This document shows, in pieces, positions 1-10,239 of a stretch of DNA of 64,000 bases. The position numbers and the translations under genes are program-made. Each line of letters opens with the position of its first letter. Position 1 is the first letter of the stretch. The DNA comes from Dryocosmus kuriphilus (Eukaryota > Arthropoda > Insecta > Hymenoptera > Cynipidae). The notes beneath the pieces were generated by a model. That model saw nothing but the letters and a program-made list of their open reading frames with translations. It had not been told where the DNA came from and ran no database searches. The DNA lies in assembly GCA_038277395.1 (NCBI GenBank), contig CM076190.1, forward strand, positions 249,593,256-249,657,255, read 5' to 3'.

Positions 1-495
1 AATTTAATTTATTCCCTAAAATTTTCTAGAACTTCTTTGAGACCCCTTAAAATTCCTTGAAATCTTTGGAAATTGTAAGAATCCATTAAAATATCGAAAA
101 ATCATTGTAAATTTATTGCATTCTTTAAAATCCTTGGAGATTCCATGAAATATTTAGAATTTTACGAAATTCTTTGAAATACCTTAAACTCAGGACATAC
201 TCTCATGGTTCCTGGTATTAAATAATTTTAGATGTTTTGAATCGATTGAAATATATTTTTCACAACTCGAGTATCGAAAAGTCGATTTTCGACGTCTGCA
301 GAGCATGGCGAATTTGGCCGATTACACGTTGCTTCCTCAAGAGTGAGGAAAACAATCTTCGGGTTATATTACTGAACCCGAATAAAGTGAGGAAAAATCA
401 TCGGGTGTTTTCGTGTCAAATCGTAGCATATCGATGTACGATTCTCGCGCGCTCGCTTGTTCGTAGCTACGTTCACACCAATTTACACATTCAAA
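1..495. other. AT-rich sequence without a recognisable gene
   Basis: The first 240 bases are degenerate CCTTGAAATT-like AT-rich sequence of a type that recurs through the window (8.7-9.25 kb, 13.85-14.18 kb, 27.2-27.75 kb). From about 240 to 495 the base composition becomes more balanced, with several CG dinucleotides, which would fit a short promoter or 5' UTR ahead of the ATG at 496. I see no TATA box and no coding signal I trust. Confidence 0.5.
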
Positions 496-575
496 ATGGC
501 GTCTACGTCAAAACACAGAGATGAAATGTTCGGTGATTCGGTGAAGAGGAAGACTATCTTATTTTATAGATACAG
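496..575 (+). CDS. Possible first coding exon, unrecognised
   Basis: An ATG in good context (AAAATGGCG) opens a 26-codon stretch beginning MASTSKHRDEMFGDSV. It ends at a plausible donor (ACAG|GTATCG at 576). A candidate partner exon starts at 768 after TTTGCAG. The phases do not fit: this exon leaves two bases, whereas the long open frame at 768 needs one. Either the pair is not a gene, a frameshift has occurred, or a different exon is used. The product is not recognised and coding status is weak. Confidence 0.2.
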
Positions 576-648
576 GTATCGTTTCGTATTCTCGCTCATG
601 CTCTTCATACGTGGAAAATCGAATTTTCAATACACTCGTTGTGAAAAG

Positions 649-733
649 TAGTATGCACAACTCGATGAAAATTGACATATTTATCAGGGACCTGATAAAT
701 ATGTCAATTCTCAACTTGTTGTGCAATGTACTA
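649..733. repeat. 85-bp near-perfect hairpin (miniature inverted-repeat element)
   Basis: The centre is a perfect 18-bp stem (671-688 against 691-708) with a 2-base loop (GA). The inverted symmetry resumes further out, with TGCACAAC at 654-661 against GTTGTGCA at 718-725, and TAGTA/TACTA at the extreme ends. The structure is compact enough to be a tiny MITE or solo foldback. It sits in the putative intron between the exons at 496 and 768. No internal coding capacity. Confidence 0.7.
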
Positions 734-767
734 TTAAAAAAATGTTTATAATCCTTATTATTTGCAG

Positions 768-904
768 GTGTGGGTATCGAATTCTTCGAGGCAATTCAAA
801 AGACTGAAAAGAAAACAGGAGCTGGTTTAACTTTGGAAAAAAAAGGATTTACGGGCGATGTTATCCTTTCTGCCACTAGAGGCAAGGCAGTATTATATCG
901 ATAA
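768..904 (+). CDS. Possible terminal exon, unrecognised
   Basis: After a pyrimidine/TTTGCAG acceptor an open frame of 44 codons runs to a TAA at 902-904. It reads VGIEFFEAIQKTEKKTG, then GLTLEKKGFTGDVILSATRG. Composition is protein-like (mixed charged and hydrophobic residues, no low complexity). I do not recognise a family. It is open in a phase that does not join the exon ending at 575, so it may be a decayed exon or belong to another gene model. AT-rich noncoding sequence follows to about 1,120. Confidence 0.25.
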
Positions 905-1469
905 ACTATAATCATAAGAATACAATCTTTTTGTTCTTAATATATTATTTTTTGGTACTCAATGGTTATAAAATATAAATAAACTAAATATTTCATATGA
1001 AAAGAACACTGTAGTATTGGAAAATTCATTTTCTTGAAAATAAACAATTTTTTCAACTTAGTTTCTCATATTTCAGCCTTCCATTGATCTCGGAATATGT
1101 TTCTAGAGTTTCAGACATACGTAGGGTAAGTGGGGTAAAGTGGGATGTGGAAATGGCACTTCGCGGGCAAACTATCAAAGTACAGTTGTCGCGCGCTGTT
1201 AGTTACGACCGTAAGAAAATCTTTATGATATACCGACGAGTGCAGAAATGTTTTTGTGCTCTCTGACAATTGTGAAAGTTTTCAAGTGATTTCGCAATTG
1301 GTGAAATTGGTGAAAAGGAGGAGACCGAAGGAAAATTGGTTGAGTTCGTCAACTCGCAAAACAAAATCGGCGTAAAAGCGGACGCAATCGTTATTTCTCG
1401 AAAGCAAATTTTTAAATCTAATTTACGTGAACAATTTGAATGAACCTATTATTTTCAGATTTTCACAAA

Positions 1470-1509
1470 AGAACAAGAAAATGCGTTGTTTGCGATAAAT
1501 GAAGGAACT

Positions 1510-1541
<32 letters not shown>

Positions 1542-2715
1542 TTGCCTGTGAAGGTCTGCTGGCATTCAAATAGACTCTAGAACGTTCCGAACGGGCTCCT
1601 TCAGCCTTGGATTTCAAAGTTGGCACGTATGGGAAAAACCCAAAAGGTGCTTGGTAGACGACGGTAGGCATGAGTCATAGCATAGACCCTGGCCAGGGGC
1701 CTGAAGGGTAGGGAGGATTTTCCGACTTCACTGTCGCTAAGGGCTCGGTTCTGCGGGAGTGGGGAAGGAGTTCCTTCCGGGATTCCTGAGATGCAGGTAC
1801 TCTCTCGCTCTCTCACTTTCGTCGTTTGCAAGGTGTCCTTCAAAATATTTGTTAGCGTCTCGGCTGTAATCGATCTAAGTTGTGGGATCATTGCATGATC
1901 CAAAGATACAAGTGAGCTTGATAAATTTATATGTGTGACAGCGATCCAATATCCGCCAAAGTGACTGTGTTTCTCTTCGGGAAAACGACGTTGTGAGTGT
2001 ATTTGTGTGCTATCATCTCCGTCAAGACCAGCGGCGTTTCTCAACATGGATTAGGGACAAGATTTGCCTGCTGCCTTAGTGGATAATATTACGTATTATC
2101 CAGGGCTTCTCCAACCGCCTCGGCATGCACCACTTTTATCGCAGGCAAAAGCGCAGTGAGGGCTGTCCCCGTGCCTGAGACGTCAGGGCTGCGTTGCGTC
2201 TTAAACCTGGAGGTGTCTTCCTTTTCTATGATACTGGGTGTGTGCGTCGAGCTGGTAAGCGAGATATAGTTTATTCGAATGGCCCATCAAATTGCGGTTC
2301 TCCTTGACTTTCCTTGCATTTGAATATGTACATATATATATTGATTTGAAGTATATTTGTCCATTATAGTTTCCATTTGTATTCTACGTGTATTCTTGTG
2401 TTGTATTCTTATTGCGTTCTGTTATTGGTGTCCTCTAAATAATTCATACTTAATTATCTCTCAATCTTGTAAATACATTTAGAAGGCTTTGCCCCCACTC
2501 AGGACTGAGTTTCTTTATGCCGGACAAGTGATTGCTTTTCCATAGTCTATTAAATTCAGTGTTTTTCTTGAAATTGATCTACTCTTTCAATATCACACAC
2601 CTACCCAATAATTTCCTGATTTGAACTCAATAATTTTAAAGTGAGACTTATTTTATCTTATCGTATCTTACTCTATTACCCTATTTTATTTACCTATCAT
2701 TTTAACTAACTTTCT
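1470..2715. other. Noncoding 5' part of the Tigger-like element
   Basis: Contains a (GA)n microsatellite (1511-1539) and about 700 bp of GC-richer sequence unlike its surroundings. The open frames here, such as 1601-2047 on the minus strand, show no domain, a poor start context and no homologue I recognise. From 2,300 to 2,715 the sequence returns to AT-rich filler ahead of the transposase. Confidence 0.4.
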
Positions 2716-4346
2716 GTGCAAATGAAACATGCGTTGTCGCGCTATATTTTAATAGCCAGCAAAATTAACCAAGGATTAACCATTACGGAACTACGAAAGA
2801 TGGCATTGGAATTTGGAAAGAGGGAAATTGCGATGCCAATTTCTTCGGATAAGGCAACAATGGCTGGAATAGATTGGTACTACGGATTTATTAATCGTCA
2901 CCCAAACATCAGACTTCCAACGCCACAACAGATGAGCGTAGCCAGAGTCAAAGGCTTCAAAAAGGAAAGCGTTGATGAATTTTACAAGCAGCTGGGTGAT
3001 CTGTACGAACAGTACAGTTTTCCGCGTGATTGTGTTTGGAATATGGACGAAACAGGTTTTCCAACTGTTACCAATAAGGTCCAAAAAATACTTGCCGAAA
3101 AAGGAGACAAACGCATCGGTCAAGTATCTGCCGCTGAACGTGGCACTAATGTTAGGTGTGCTGTTGCTGTAAGTGCCACAGGTACGTTCATTCCACCATT
3201 TTTCATCTTCCAACTCGCTACAATCTTTGACGATTCATGGATGGTGCTCAAAAGGAATCTGTTGGCCATGCAAGCGATTCATGATTCATGGACACCGAAC
3301 GTTTCGTCTACTTTATGCAACACTTCATAAAGTATGCTCACGCCAGTAAGAACCAAACAACACTCTTGCCGCTTGACAACTATACGTCGCATCTTTCCGT
3401 GGTTGCAGTCGAACTGGCTGTGGAACATGGCATAATAATGCTGACATTCCCACCTCAGTGCACTCATAGAATACAGCCCTTGGACAATGGTATCTTTTGG
3501 CCAGTTAAGGCTCGTTATGTGGAAAAACACACTACATGACAAAAGGCGCTCGTTGTGGGAAACAATTCAATCTACACAATGTGCCACCGATCGTTGAAAA
3601 ATGCTTGGATGAACCTGCTACACCACCAATCATCAAAAATGCTTTTTCCAGGACTGGTGTGTTCGAGTTCAATCCACACATGCTTGCCGAGGCCGAAGAA
3701 AGAGCCCAAACTAGAGCTGAGCCTGGAGCCGAAATATCGGCAGAAGATATTAACCAAGGCTTTCACCGTGTTTCTCTCGTTTTGGATGAAGAGATTCCAA
3801 GTGACTCGTTCCAAGAAATCGCCACAACTTCATGATCAAGAATGTCAAGCACGTATGCCAATTTGAACGCAGCTGGTCCATTGAAAGTGGCCAAGCATAT
3901 CAGAAGTCAAATAGAGGTCGGAAAGCCATGAAAAGCACCGTTTTGACAACATCAGAAAAGCGAAGCGAGTTGCAAAAATCAGCTGAAAAACGTTTAGCAA
4001 ACAAACGCAAGAAGGAAGGAAATGCAGATGAACCACGAAAAAAAGGAGGACGAGCAGAAAAAAAAAACACCAGTAAAGAAAACAACAGCAGCAAAGAAAA
4101 AAACACCAGCAGAGAAAAGATCGAAAAAAAAAACAAGAAAGTTCTAGGTCTGATGAAGATCTTAATTTTTGCACCATTTGTCTGCAACTCATGCCCGAAA
4201 TCATGAGCAGGCACAATACGATCACATGTAACAAAAAGGATTGTCAATGATCAGATCATCTGAAATGCGTCAGCCCAACTACTAGCTTCTTCTATTGCCC
4301 AGAGTGTGACTCGGATTTGGATATTTCTTCAGAGAACGAGGAATAA
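2716..4346 (+). pseudogene. Tigger/pogo-type DDE transposase, frameshifted, with C-terminal PHD-like finger
   Basis: The first segment (2716 to about 3270) carries a CENP-B-like helix-turn-helix region and the first catalytic Asp in WNMDETGF. The second (about 3288-3539, another frame) has the second Asp in LPLDNYTSHLS and the third in IQPLDNGIF. The third (3536-3835) is the linker (VPPIVEKCLDEPATPP), and the fourth (3832-4160) is a Lys/Glu-rich basic tail. From about 4164 a cysteine-rich module (CTIC, CNKKDC, HLKC, FYCPEC) matches a PHD/RING-like zinc finger, interrupted by a TGA, before the stop at 4344-4346. All three acidic residues are visible, but the reading frame changes at least three times, so the copy is dead. 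It would have catalysed cut-and-paste transposition. The PHD-tailed architecture is also seen in other insect Tigger elements (family knowledge). Confidence 0.85.
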
Positions 4347-4520
4347 ACCACAATTTAACCAATTTTTAAAAAAAATTTTTAATTAATTTTTTGTATTGCA
4401 AAAATTTCTTATTTTGTGTATTCTTTGAACCTTCTTTGACTTAAAATAAAGACTTAATAAATTTGCTGCAAGATTTGTGTTAAGTTTATATAGTTTTCAA
4501 AAGTTTCCCACTTTACCCCA

Positions 4521-6777
4521 CGACTTTCAATTTTGGTAATTTTGAACGTGATCAGTCGGAGCTCGGTAACTCTTAGGAAAATCAATATTTTCAGTTAGTT
4601 TCTGTGCCAAAAAGATAGCTTATTTGATTCTCTTTATTATAGGAAGTTTAAACATGAAAAAATAATTAGTTGTGTTCACTTACACGGTTTTGACCACAGT
4701 CGATTTTTGACGCTATTTATCTCCAAATGTATTAACTTTTTCAAAATTTTGTTTATTGAGATCAGTAGAGCTCCAAAAATCTCGAAAGTGCTTTCTCACT
4801 TTTCTTGTTTTCAAGATTTTGATTTTTGAGAAGGTTTTTTCCCTCACTTGAAAAATTTGTCCCGATGGACTTACACGCTTTTGCCGCGGAGCCCTTCAAC
4901 TATATGATTACAAATTTTAGTCACATGAATTATAGAATGAATTATGAATTATATTATGAATTATGCCAAGTTGATGTACTATCTGACTAAATTTTGTAAC
5001 GATTTGAGATAAGATTGTTAGTTACAATAAATTTTACAAGACGTTTTTTATTAAATTGTCGACACTTAAGTTAATAAACTGTATGTCCTCATTGATATTC
5101 TAGTCCCTGAAGAGGAAGGCAACCAAAGCCTTCGAAACGTTGGATTTTTAATAATTTCACAAAGACATTGCTCAGAAGGATCTTTTATGTTTTACTACAC
5201 GACCGTCAACCATTTCTTGATATTATTAGGAGCAGTTCGAAAGAACAAATAACCGGTTTTAAAATTTTCTTAAAGTATCAAGAGATACAAAAAATATTCT
5301 TAATACTTTTGAGAAAATTTTATATGATTTAAAAGTTTTATATTGAAATATTAATTTCCCACCTGTTGTTAATAATTTGATAGAGAAATGATAAGCTAAT
5401 CGTGTGTGTAAATTTCGATAACATCTGTTATTTATTCTTGAAAGTAGAGAGAAGGGAGGGAGATTCTCTATATTAGGTCTCAAATCTTTCACAATTTCCT
5501 GGATTCATTAAACATGGAATGGAGCTTTCAGAATAATTAAATATTGCCACATTTGTCATAGATTGCACGATTTAGACTGAAAAACAAAAAATAAAATCCT
5601 TTCCTGTCTCATGTATGAAAATTAAAACTCACTAAAGTGTAATTTAAAATTAATTATAAGATCAGAGCGTTATTTTTAAGACGAGAGAAAATATTTTAAA
5701 AATTAGAAATTTTTTTGAGGATGAAGCAAAATATTTCTTCGGCCAAAAACGTTGCAAATTTTAAGTTTGGTATAATTAAAGATTTTTCATTCAAAATAAT
5801 GTTAAGTTGGAACGCTCAATGTGTTAGGTTTCCCGTGTGGAAGATTTAAGAATTTTTATGGTTCATGGAGACCTTAAGATATAAAATCTAAATTTTTCGT
5901 AATCTGAAATTCAGAGATTCTAGGATTTTACAATAATCGTAACTAAATAAAATTCTGAGAAATGGAATTATCAAACTTTAAGACTTGAACTCACTTCTGT
6001 ATCAGTCTTTAGCTTTATTTAGGCCACATGATGAAAATATTGTGAAAGTAAACATGCGTCACGAGCATTAACATTTTTACAAGTCACTGCTTCAATCTGA
6101 AAAAAGGATCTATTTGAACACTTAATCTATTTTATCTTACTTTATTCACGCCTCGTGTCAGATAAAATGTTTGTTTAAATTTTTAAATATTCTTAAAAAT
6201 TAAGGTGCATTAAATCTGCAAAAGATTCGTTTTCGGAATGCATTGAATTATTACTTTAGAAACTTCATCCTTCGTTAGTCCTTATTATTTATGAATGGCG
6301 TTTTTGCTACGAAATTAGTTCTTTTTGATAACAGTTGGTTAAAAATGGTTTTTATTAATGATAATAATTATTTGTTGTTATATAGATGCCCTGAAAGGTT
6401 TAGAACCTAGTTATTTATATTTTATTACGTTGCAAAGAGCAAGTTTGTACTCTAAGAAATAGCCCTGTAGTATATTTGTTAATTAAGTTTGTTTAAACAA
6501 TTATAAATTGTAATTGTATGACTAAATATGATACATTTGTGTCATTATCTTCATTCCAAAACCCAGCTGTATGTTAATCTTTTTTTCTCCGTGTTGTAAC
6601 CTTTTGTTGTGAAGGTTCCATTCTGAAGGTTCCATTCTGAAAGTTCCATTCTGTGGGTAATAAATCGAGCACGTATGAAAAAGTTTGATATCTGATTTCA
6701 AGAATCGTCCTCACTTTACACTAATTATTTTAAAGAATAAATAAAATGTGTTATTAGGTGAATGTCATAAAGTTTAG
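4521..6777. other. AT-rich intergenic DNA
   Basis: No gene, tRNA or clear transposon. Two small points stand out: a Penelope-like terminal motif at 5107-5141 (separate entry), and three tandem copies of a ~16-bp unit containing GTTCCATTCTG at about 6,614-6,655. The open frame at 5259-5492 (minus) has no recognisable content. Confidence 0.5.
5107..5141 (+). ncRNA. Hammerhead-ribozyme-like core of a Penelope-type terminus
   Basis: The sequence reads CTGAAGA, then a perfect 6-bp stem (GAAGGC against GCCTTC, one extra G before it) with a 7-base loop, then GAAACG and TTGG. CUGANGA, stem II and GAAA are the conserved hammerhead core, and such cores are known in the terminal repeats of Penelope-like elements. 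The GAAACGTTGG tail also occurs at 13,352 (+) and 28,512 (-) next to real Penelope copies here. I could not find a convincing stem III partner with a cleavage triplet, so activity is doubtful. No Penelope ORF lies beside it, so this would be a solo terminus. Confidence 0.4.
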
Positions 6778-6785
6778 TATAAATA
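6778..6785 (+). promoter_or_regulatory. TATA box (TATAAATA) of a putative secreted-peptide gene
   Basis: TATAAATA lies 89 bp upstream of an ATG that opens a hydrophobic leader. A start around 6,805-6,812 (TCCATTCG region) would give a 5' UTR of about 55-60 bases. Sharp TATA promoters with short leaders are common for highly expressed insect secreted peptides (family knowledge). Confidence 0.45.
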
Positions 6786-6866
6786 AGAGTCATTCATCTC
6801 AGCCTTCCATTCGAAATTTTAGAACATTACTTTACTGTTCTCGGTGATTGGAAAATTTTTTTTAGA

Positions 6867-6915
6867 ATGAAAATTTTCCTGCAAATTCTACTCCTCGCTT
6901 TCTTGTATATTAAAC
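6867..6915 (+). CDS. Putative signal-peptide first exon of a small secreted peptide
   Basis: The exon encodes MKIFLQILLLAFLYIK, a short basic N-terminus followed by a hydrophobic core, which is a textbook signal peptide. It ends in phase 1 at a perfect donor (AAAC|GTAAGT at 6916). A TATA box lies 89 bp upstream. A one-exon leader with a phase-1 intron is typical of insect venom, defence and neuropeptide genes. A candidate second exon at 9504 fits this phase. The intron would contain a whole 1.5-kb TTAA transposon. The mature peptide is unrecognised. Confidence 0.45.
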
Positions 6916-7162
6916 GTAAGTCTATTACAATATAATAATAAAAAAAAGAGATGCTAATGGATTTAAATAGATTTTAAAGGTATTTTAAAAAATTGCAAGG
7001 GGTTCAAGACCTTTAATCTCATCTTACTCATTTTGAAGATAATTTAAAAGATTTTAATGCATTTTTGTAAATTTTAAGAGATTTTATGGGAATATAAAGA
7101 ACTAAATATATTTAAAGGGTTACAAAAGGTTCTAGGTACCCCAAATGGTGTAAAAAAGAAGT
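6916..7162. other. AT-rich intronic or intergenic filler
   Basis: Degenerate TTTTAAAGGATTTTAA-type repeats without coding content. The same composition resumes on the far side of the TTAA transposon (8,690-9,250), consistent with one original AT-rich tract split by the insertion. Confidence 0.5.
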
Positions 7163-7166
7163 TTAA

Positions 7167-8679
7167 GGCCATGTAAAAGGTGGGTCACGTGACCAAGCTG
7201 GTCCTGAATTTCGTTTATCCCAACTCATGTCCAAACAAAGTAAAGTATCGATCTGAAAGTATGGAAAATGAAAAAGGAGGCAATAAAATTAGTGTCTCTA
7301 CTTTGTTTCTTTGGAAATTCGTAAAAAAATTTTTTGAAGGAAAATAAAACTGGAAGTATTATCGGTATTCCTTTTGTCCCAACTCATGTCCGCACGGAAT
7401 AATAAATCGCTTTGAAAACTTGGCACAATAAATACAAGGCACTGAGGATGGAGCGTCGAAAAGCGAGAAAAAAATTTTTTAATAAAAGACTTGGAGTAAT
7501 ACAGATTACCAACCATGTTGTAGAACTTGATTGCAGGACACTGCAGGCGATTTTTATTTTTGGAGTGGAGTACTTTTGAGAATATTATCCACGTAACTTG
7601 GTACGAAAAAGCACAAACATTTATCACGAACGTTATACGCAAAAATCAGAAGCAATAATATTTGCACTTGTAATGGAGCAAAGAAACTTTGGTTATAAAG
7701 TTATCAGCTGGTATAACAAGCCCGGCCGCCTATCGGAGCATTTGGAGAACTTCCGCTGGCCGTGAGTAATTTGGGTAATGCAGTGCATGAGTTTGACTCA
7801 CATATAGCATAAAGCACAAAATGAGATGTGGAGTTCAGAAGTTGGGAAATTAAATACTAAAAGAAGAAGGAAGGTTTATCTGGTCCTGAATATGTTTATA
7901 ATTGTAAAAAAATTTTGCAAAAAATTAAAAAATTTGCCTACATCATCGACCGTACATCTTGAAACGGAAGCAATGAAACGACAGACATGAGCGGCATGAC
8001 TAAGGTTCTTATGTGCGACTGCTTTATTGCAAACAAAATACGTTATCAGGATAATAATTTGACACAGTAGATGTGTTGAGAAATAATTTTGAAATTTTTA
8101 TATTCAGGGTCGAAGGAACAAATTGTTCCCAGGTGTGGATTTTCATAATGATTGGTAAGATGAACATTTTTTGTACAAATTGATTGTACTGTCGCGGCGG
8201 CCCTGGTAACATGGCGAGATTATACTCGGATTCGATGAATTCGAAAATTCTGTAAAACCAAGTTTCATTTTAAATCGCAACATGCGATTCCAATTTTGAT
8301 TTCCGACAATGTGATGGGAACTTTCAGACTTTTTACCATGCCTCTGACAATTTCGACCCCAAATAAAAAAGCACACCTGACGTCACATGCAGCTTTAAAA
8401 AAAATCAATAATAACTTACCAACAGCGATATTGCTTCTTTACCGACAGAGTAGGAACGTGTACCTAGTGCAAAGTGCATCCGTTGCTATTTATCATTTTG
8501 TATAATAAACTTTTATTGATCCCCGAATTCAAGCTTTGCCACATACATACTTTTTTTTTACAATTAATAATATATTCACAAATTTTTTCCGCATTATTTG
8601 AAGTTTTATTTTTAAATACGAGGCCAAACATATCGGTCTCAGGACTGGCTTGGTTACATGACCCACATTTTACATGGCC
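7167..8679. mobile_element. Non-autonomous TTAA-type DNA transposon (piggyBac- or Kolobok-like)
   Basis: Flanked by an exact TTAA on both sides (7163-7166 and 8680-8683). Ends are inverted repeats of about 41 bp beginning GGCCATGTAAAA, continuing GTGGGTCA, ACCAAGC and GTCCTGA, with about six mismatches. Length is 1,513 bp. A TTAA duplication is the hallmark of piggyBac and Kolobok superfamilies. The inside has no transposase: the open frames (for example 7298-7642 and 8143-8376, minus) show no DDE or cysteine-rich domain. It therefore depends on an autonomous relative elsewhere. CCCAACTCATGTCC occurs twice near the left end (7,219 and 7,379), suggesting internal duplication. Confidence 0.8.
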
Positions 8680-8683
8680 TTAA

Positions 8684-9503
8684 AAAGAAATAAAAATATT
8701 TCAAATGATTCTAATGGATTTAAGGAGATGCTAAAGGTACCTTAAGAGATATAAAAATATTTTTGCAGATTTTAATAGATTTTATGGGAATCTTAAGAAT
8801 TGCACGAGCTTAAACAGATGGCGAAAGATTGTAATAATTTGTAAGGCATTTAAAAAGATTAGAAAGGAGTCTAGATATTTAAAATAATTACTATAAAATG
8901 TTGAAAGTAATTGAAGATAACTCAACTGATTCTAATGTATTTAAATAGAATTTGAAGGTATTTTACAAAGAATTAAAAGAAGTTCAAGACTTTTAAAATG
9001 ATTTAAGCATTTTACAGGTACATTAAAGAATACTAAGGTATTTTTTACAGATTTTAGGAGATTTTATGGGAATCTTAAGAATTAAAGGGATTTAAGATGA
9101 GTTCAAAGATTTCGATAACTCTCAAGAGATGTAAAATCATTTTTAAACATTTTGAAAAGGATTGAAGATATTCAGAGCGATTATGAGATATGTAAAGATA
9201 TTTTAAAGGTGTTTTAAAAACTCTAATACCTTCTCTTAATGAGAATTTCAATGAACCGGGAGTTCGAGATATTTAAAGTGATCTTAAAGATGCTAGAACC
9301 AAATTCTAATCTTAAAATTCGATTATCTCATTTTACTTAATCAATATTATAATTGTTATGATTTACAGCTTTCGATAAAAACTATTAAAATTATTATTAT
9401 TTTTATCTTGAATTTATACTTTCATGTAAATATAGTACCATATAATTTGAAAAAGCAACTTAGTTTTATTATTTGTTGAGTAAACTAGCATGTGGCGTTT
9501 CAG
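8684..9503. other. AT-rich degenerate repeat tract
   Basis: Runs of GATTTTAAAGG/TTTAAGAGAT-like words with no reading frame of interest. The last 40 bases lead into the acceptor (GGCGTTTCAG) used in the candidate exon at 9504. Confidence 0.5.
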
Positions 9504-9733
9504 AAATTTATACTTTTAGAAACTTTCCACGGGAAGTTTCTATGAAAAGTTCGAAAGTAAGTGAAACTTATAAAAGCTCAGGAACTGTAGCATTTGGCAG
9601 CATACCTAAAATTGGCGCCGAGTTTGAATTTTTAAAATTAATATTCACACTAAGTCTATTGAAATCTTTTTATAGATTTCTGAAAAGAACTATTCCTCAT
9701 TTTATTGTTCTTCTTCAACTAAAAAATAAATAA
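9504..9733 (+). CDS. Candidate second exon of the secreted-peptide gene at 6,867
   Basis: After GTTTCAG an open frame continues in exactly the phase left by the 6867-6915 exon. It starts IYTFRNFPREVSMKSSK and includes GSIPKIGAEFEF, ending at a TAA at 9731-9733. The joined product would be 92 residues. The last few codons lie inside the Penelope element that starts at 9,718, so the original C-terminus is probably altered. An internal perfect donor (CGAAA|GTAAGT at 9557) offers a shorter alternative exon. The SIPK motif also appears in the ORF near the second signal-peptide exon (27,449-27,688), hinting at paralogy. No known family is recognised. Confidence 0.25.
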
Positions 9734-10239
9734 TTCTCTATTTGAACCTAAAAAGTTTCAAAGAATTAAAAATACGATTTGATTTAGACAACAAACAAAA
9801 GCAAAAAAAAAATAATTCTTCCAAAAAAAAAAAAATCCTGAAAAAAAACAAAAAACCAAAAAAAGACCCAAAAAAATGGGAGGAAAGAATGAGAAGGCAA
9901 CCAACCAAAACCCCTTCCTTCTCTTTTTTCTTTTGTCCTCTTTTTTTATTTGTCTTTTAATTTTCTTATTCTAACAAAATTATTTTTTTTTTAAATTTTT
10001 TGAAAAAAAAGGATTTTGAAATAATTAACGCCCCACTACTACTTGGGTCCAAATCAAAAAAGGAAAAATAAAACCATATAAATCACAAACTTTCAACAGG
10101 AGAACATGACACAATAATGAAGAATGAGGGAATGAACATCTGAGTTGAAAAAAAAAAGAAAAATTCATGGAAATGTAAATGATTTAAATATAAATTACCA
10201 TGCTATCATAAGAGCTACCTAATTTCAGCAAATCAGTTT

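Larger units (their letters stand above)
1131..4520 (+). mobile_element. pogo/Tigger-like DNA transposon, degenerate
   Basis: A perfect 15-bp inverted repeat (TGGGGTAAAGTGGGA at 1131-1145 and its complement at 4506-4520) encloses a broken Tigger-type transposase (2716-4346). Elements of this superfamily usually duplicate a TA target. I do not see a clean TA on both sides, so the true ends may lie a few bases further out. The first 1.5 kb is noncoding and includes a (GA)n run at 1511-1539 and a distinctly GC-richer stretch (about 1,560-2,280), which could be a 5' region or a nested insertion. Confidence 0.6.

Noticed and set aside
1601..2047. 148-codon minus-strand ORF as a gene
   Set aside because: No motif or splice signal, and it lies in the noncoding part of a transposon.
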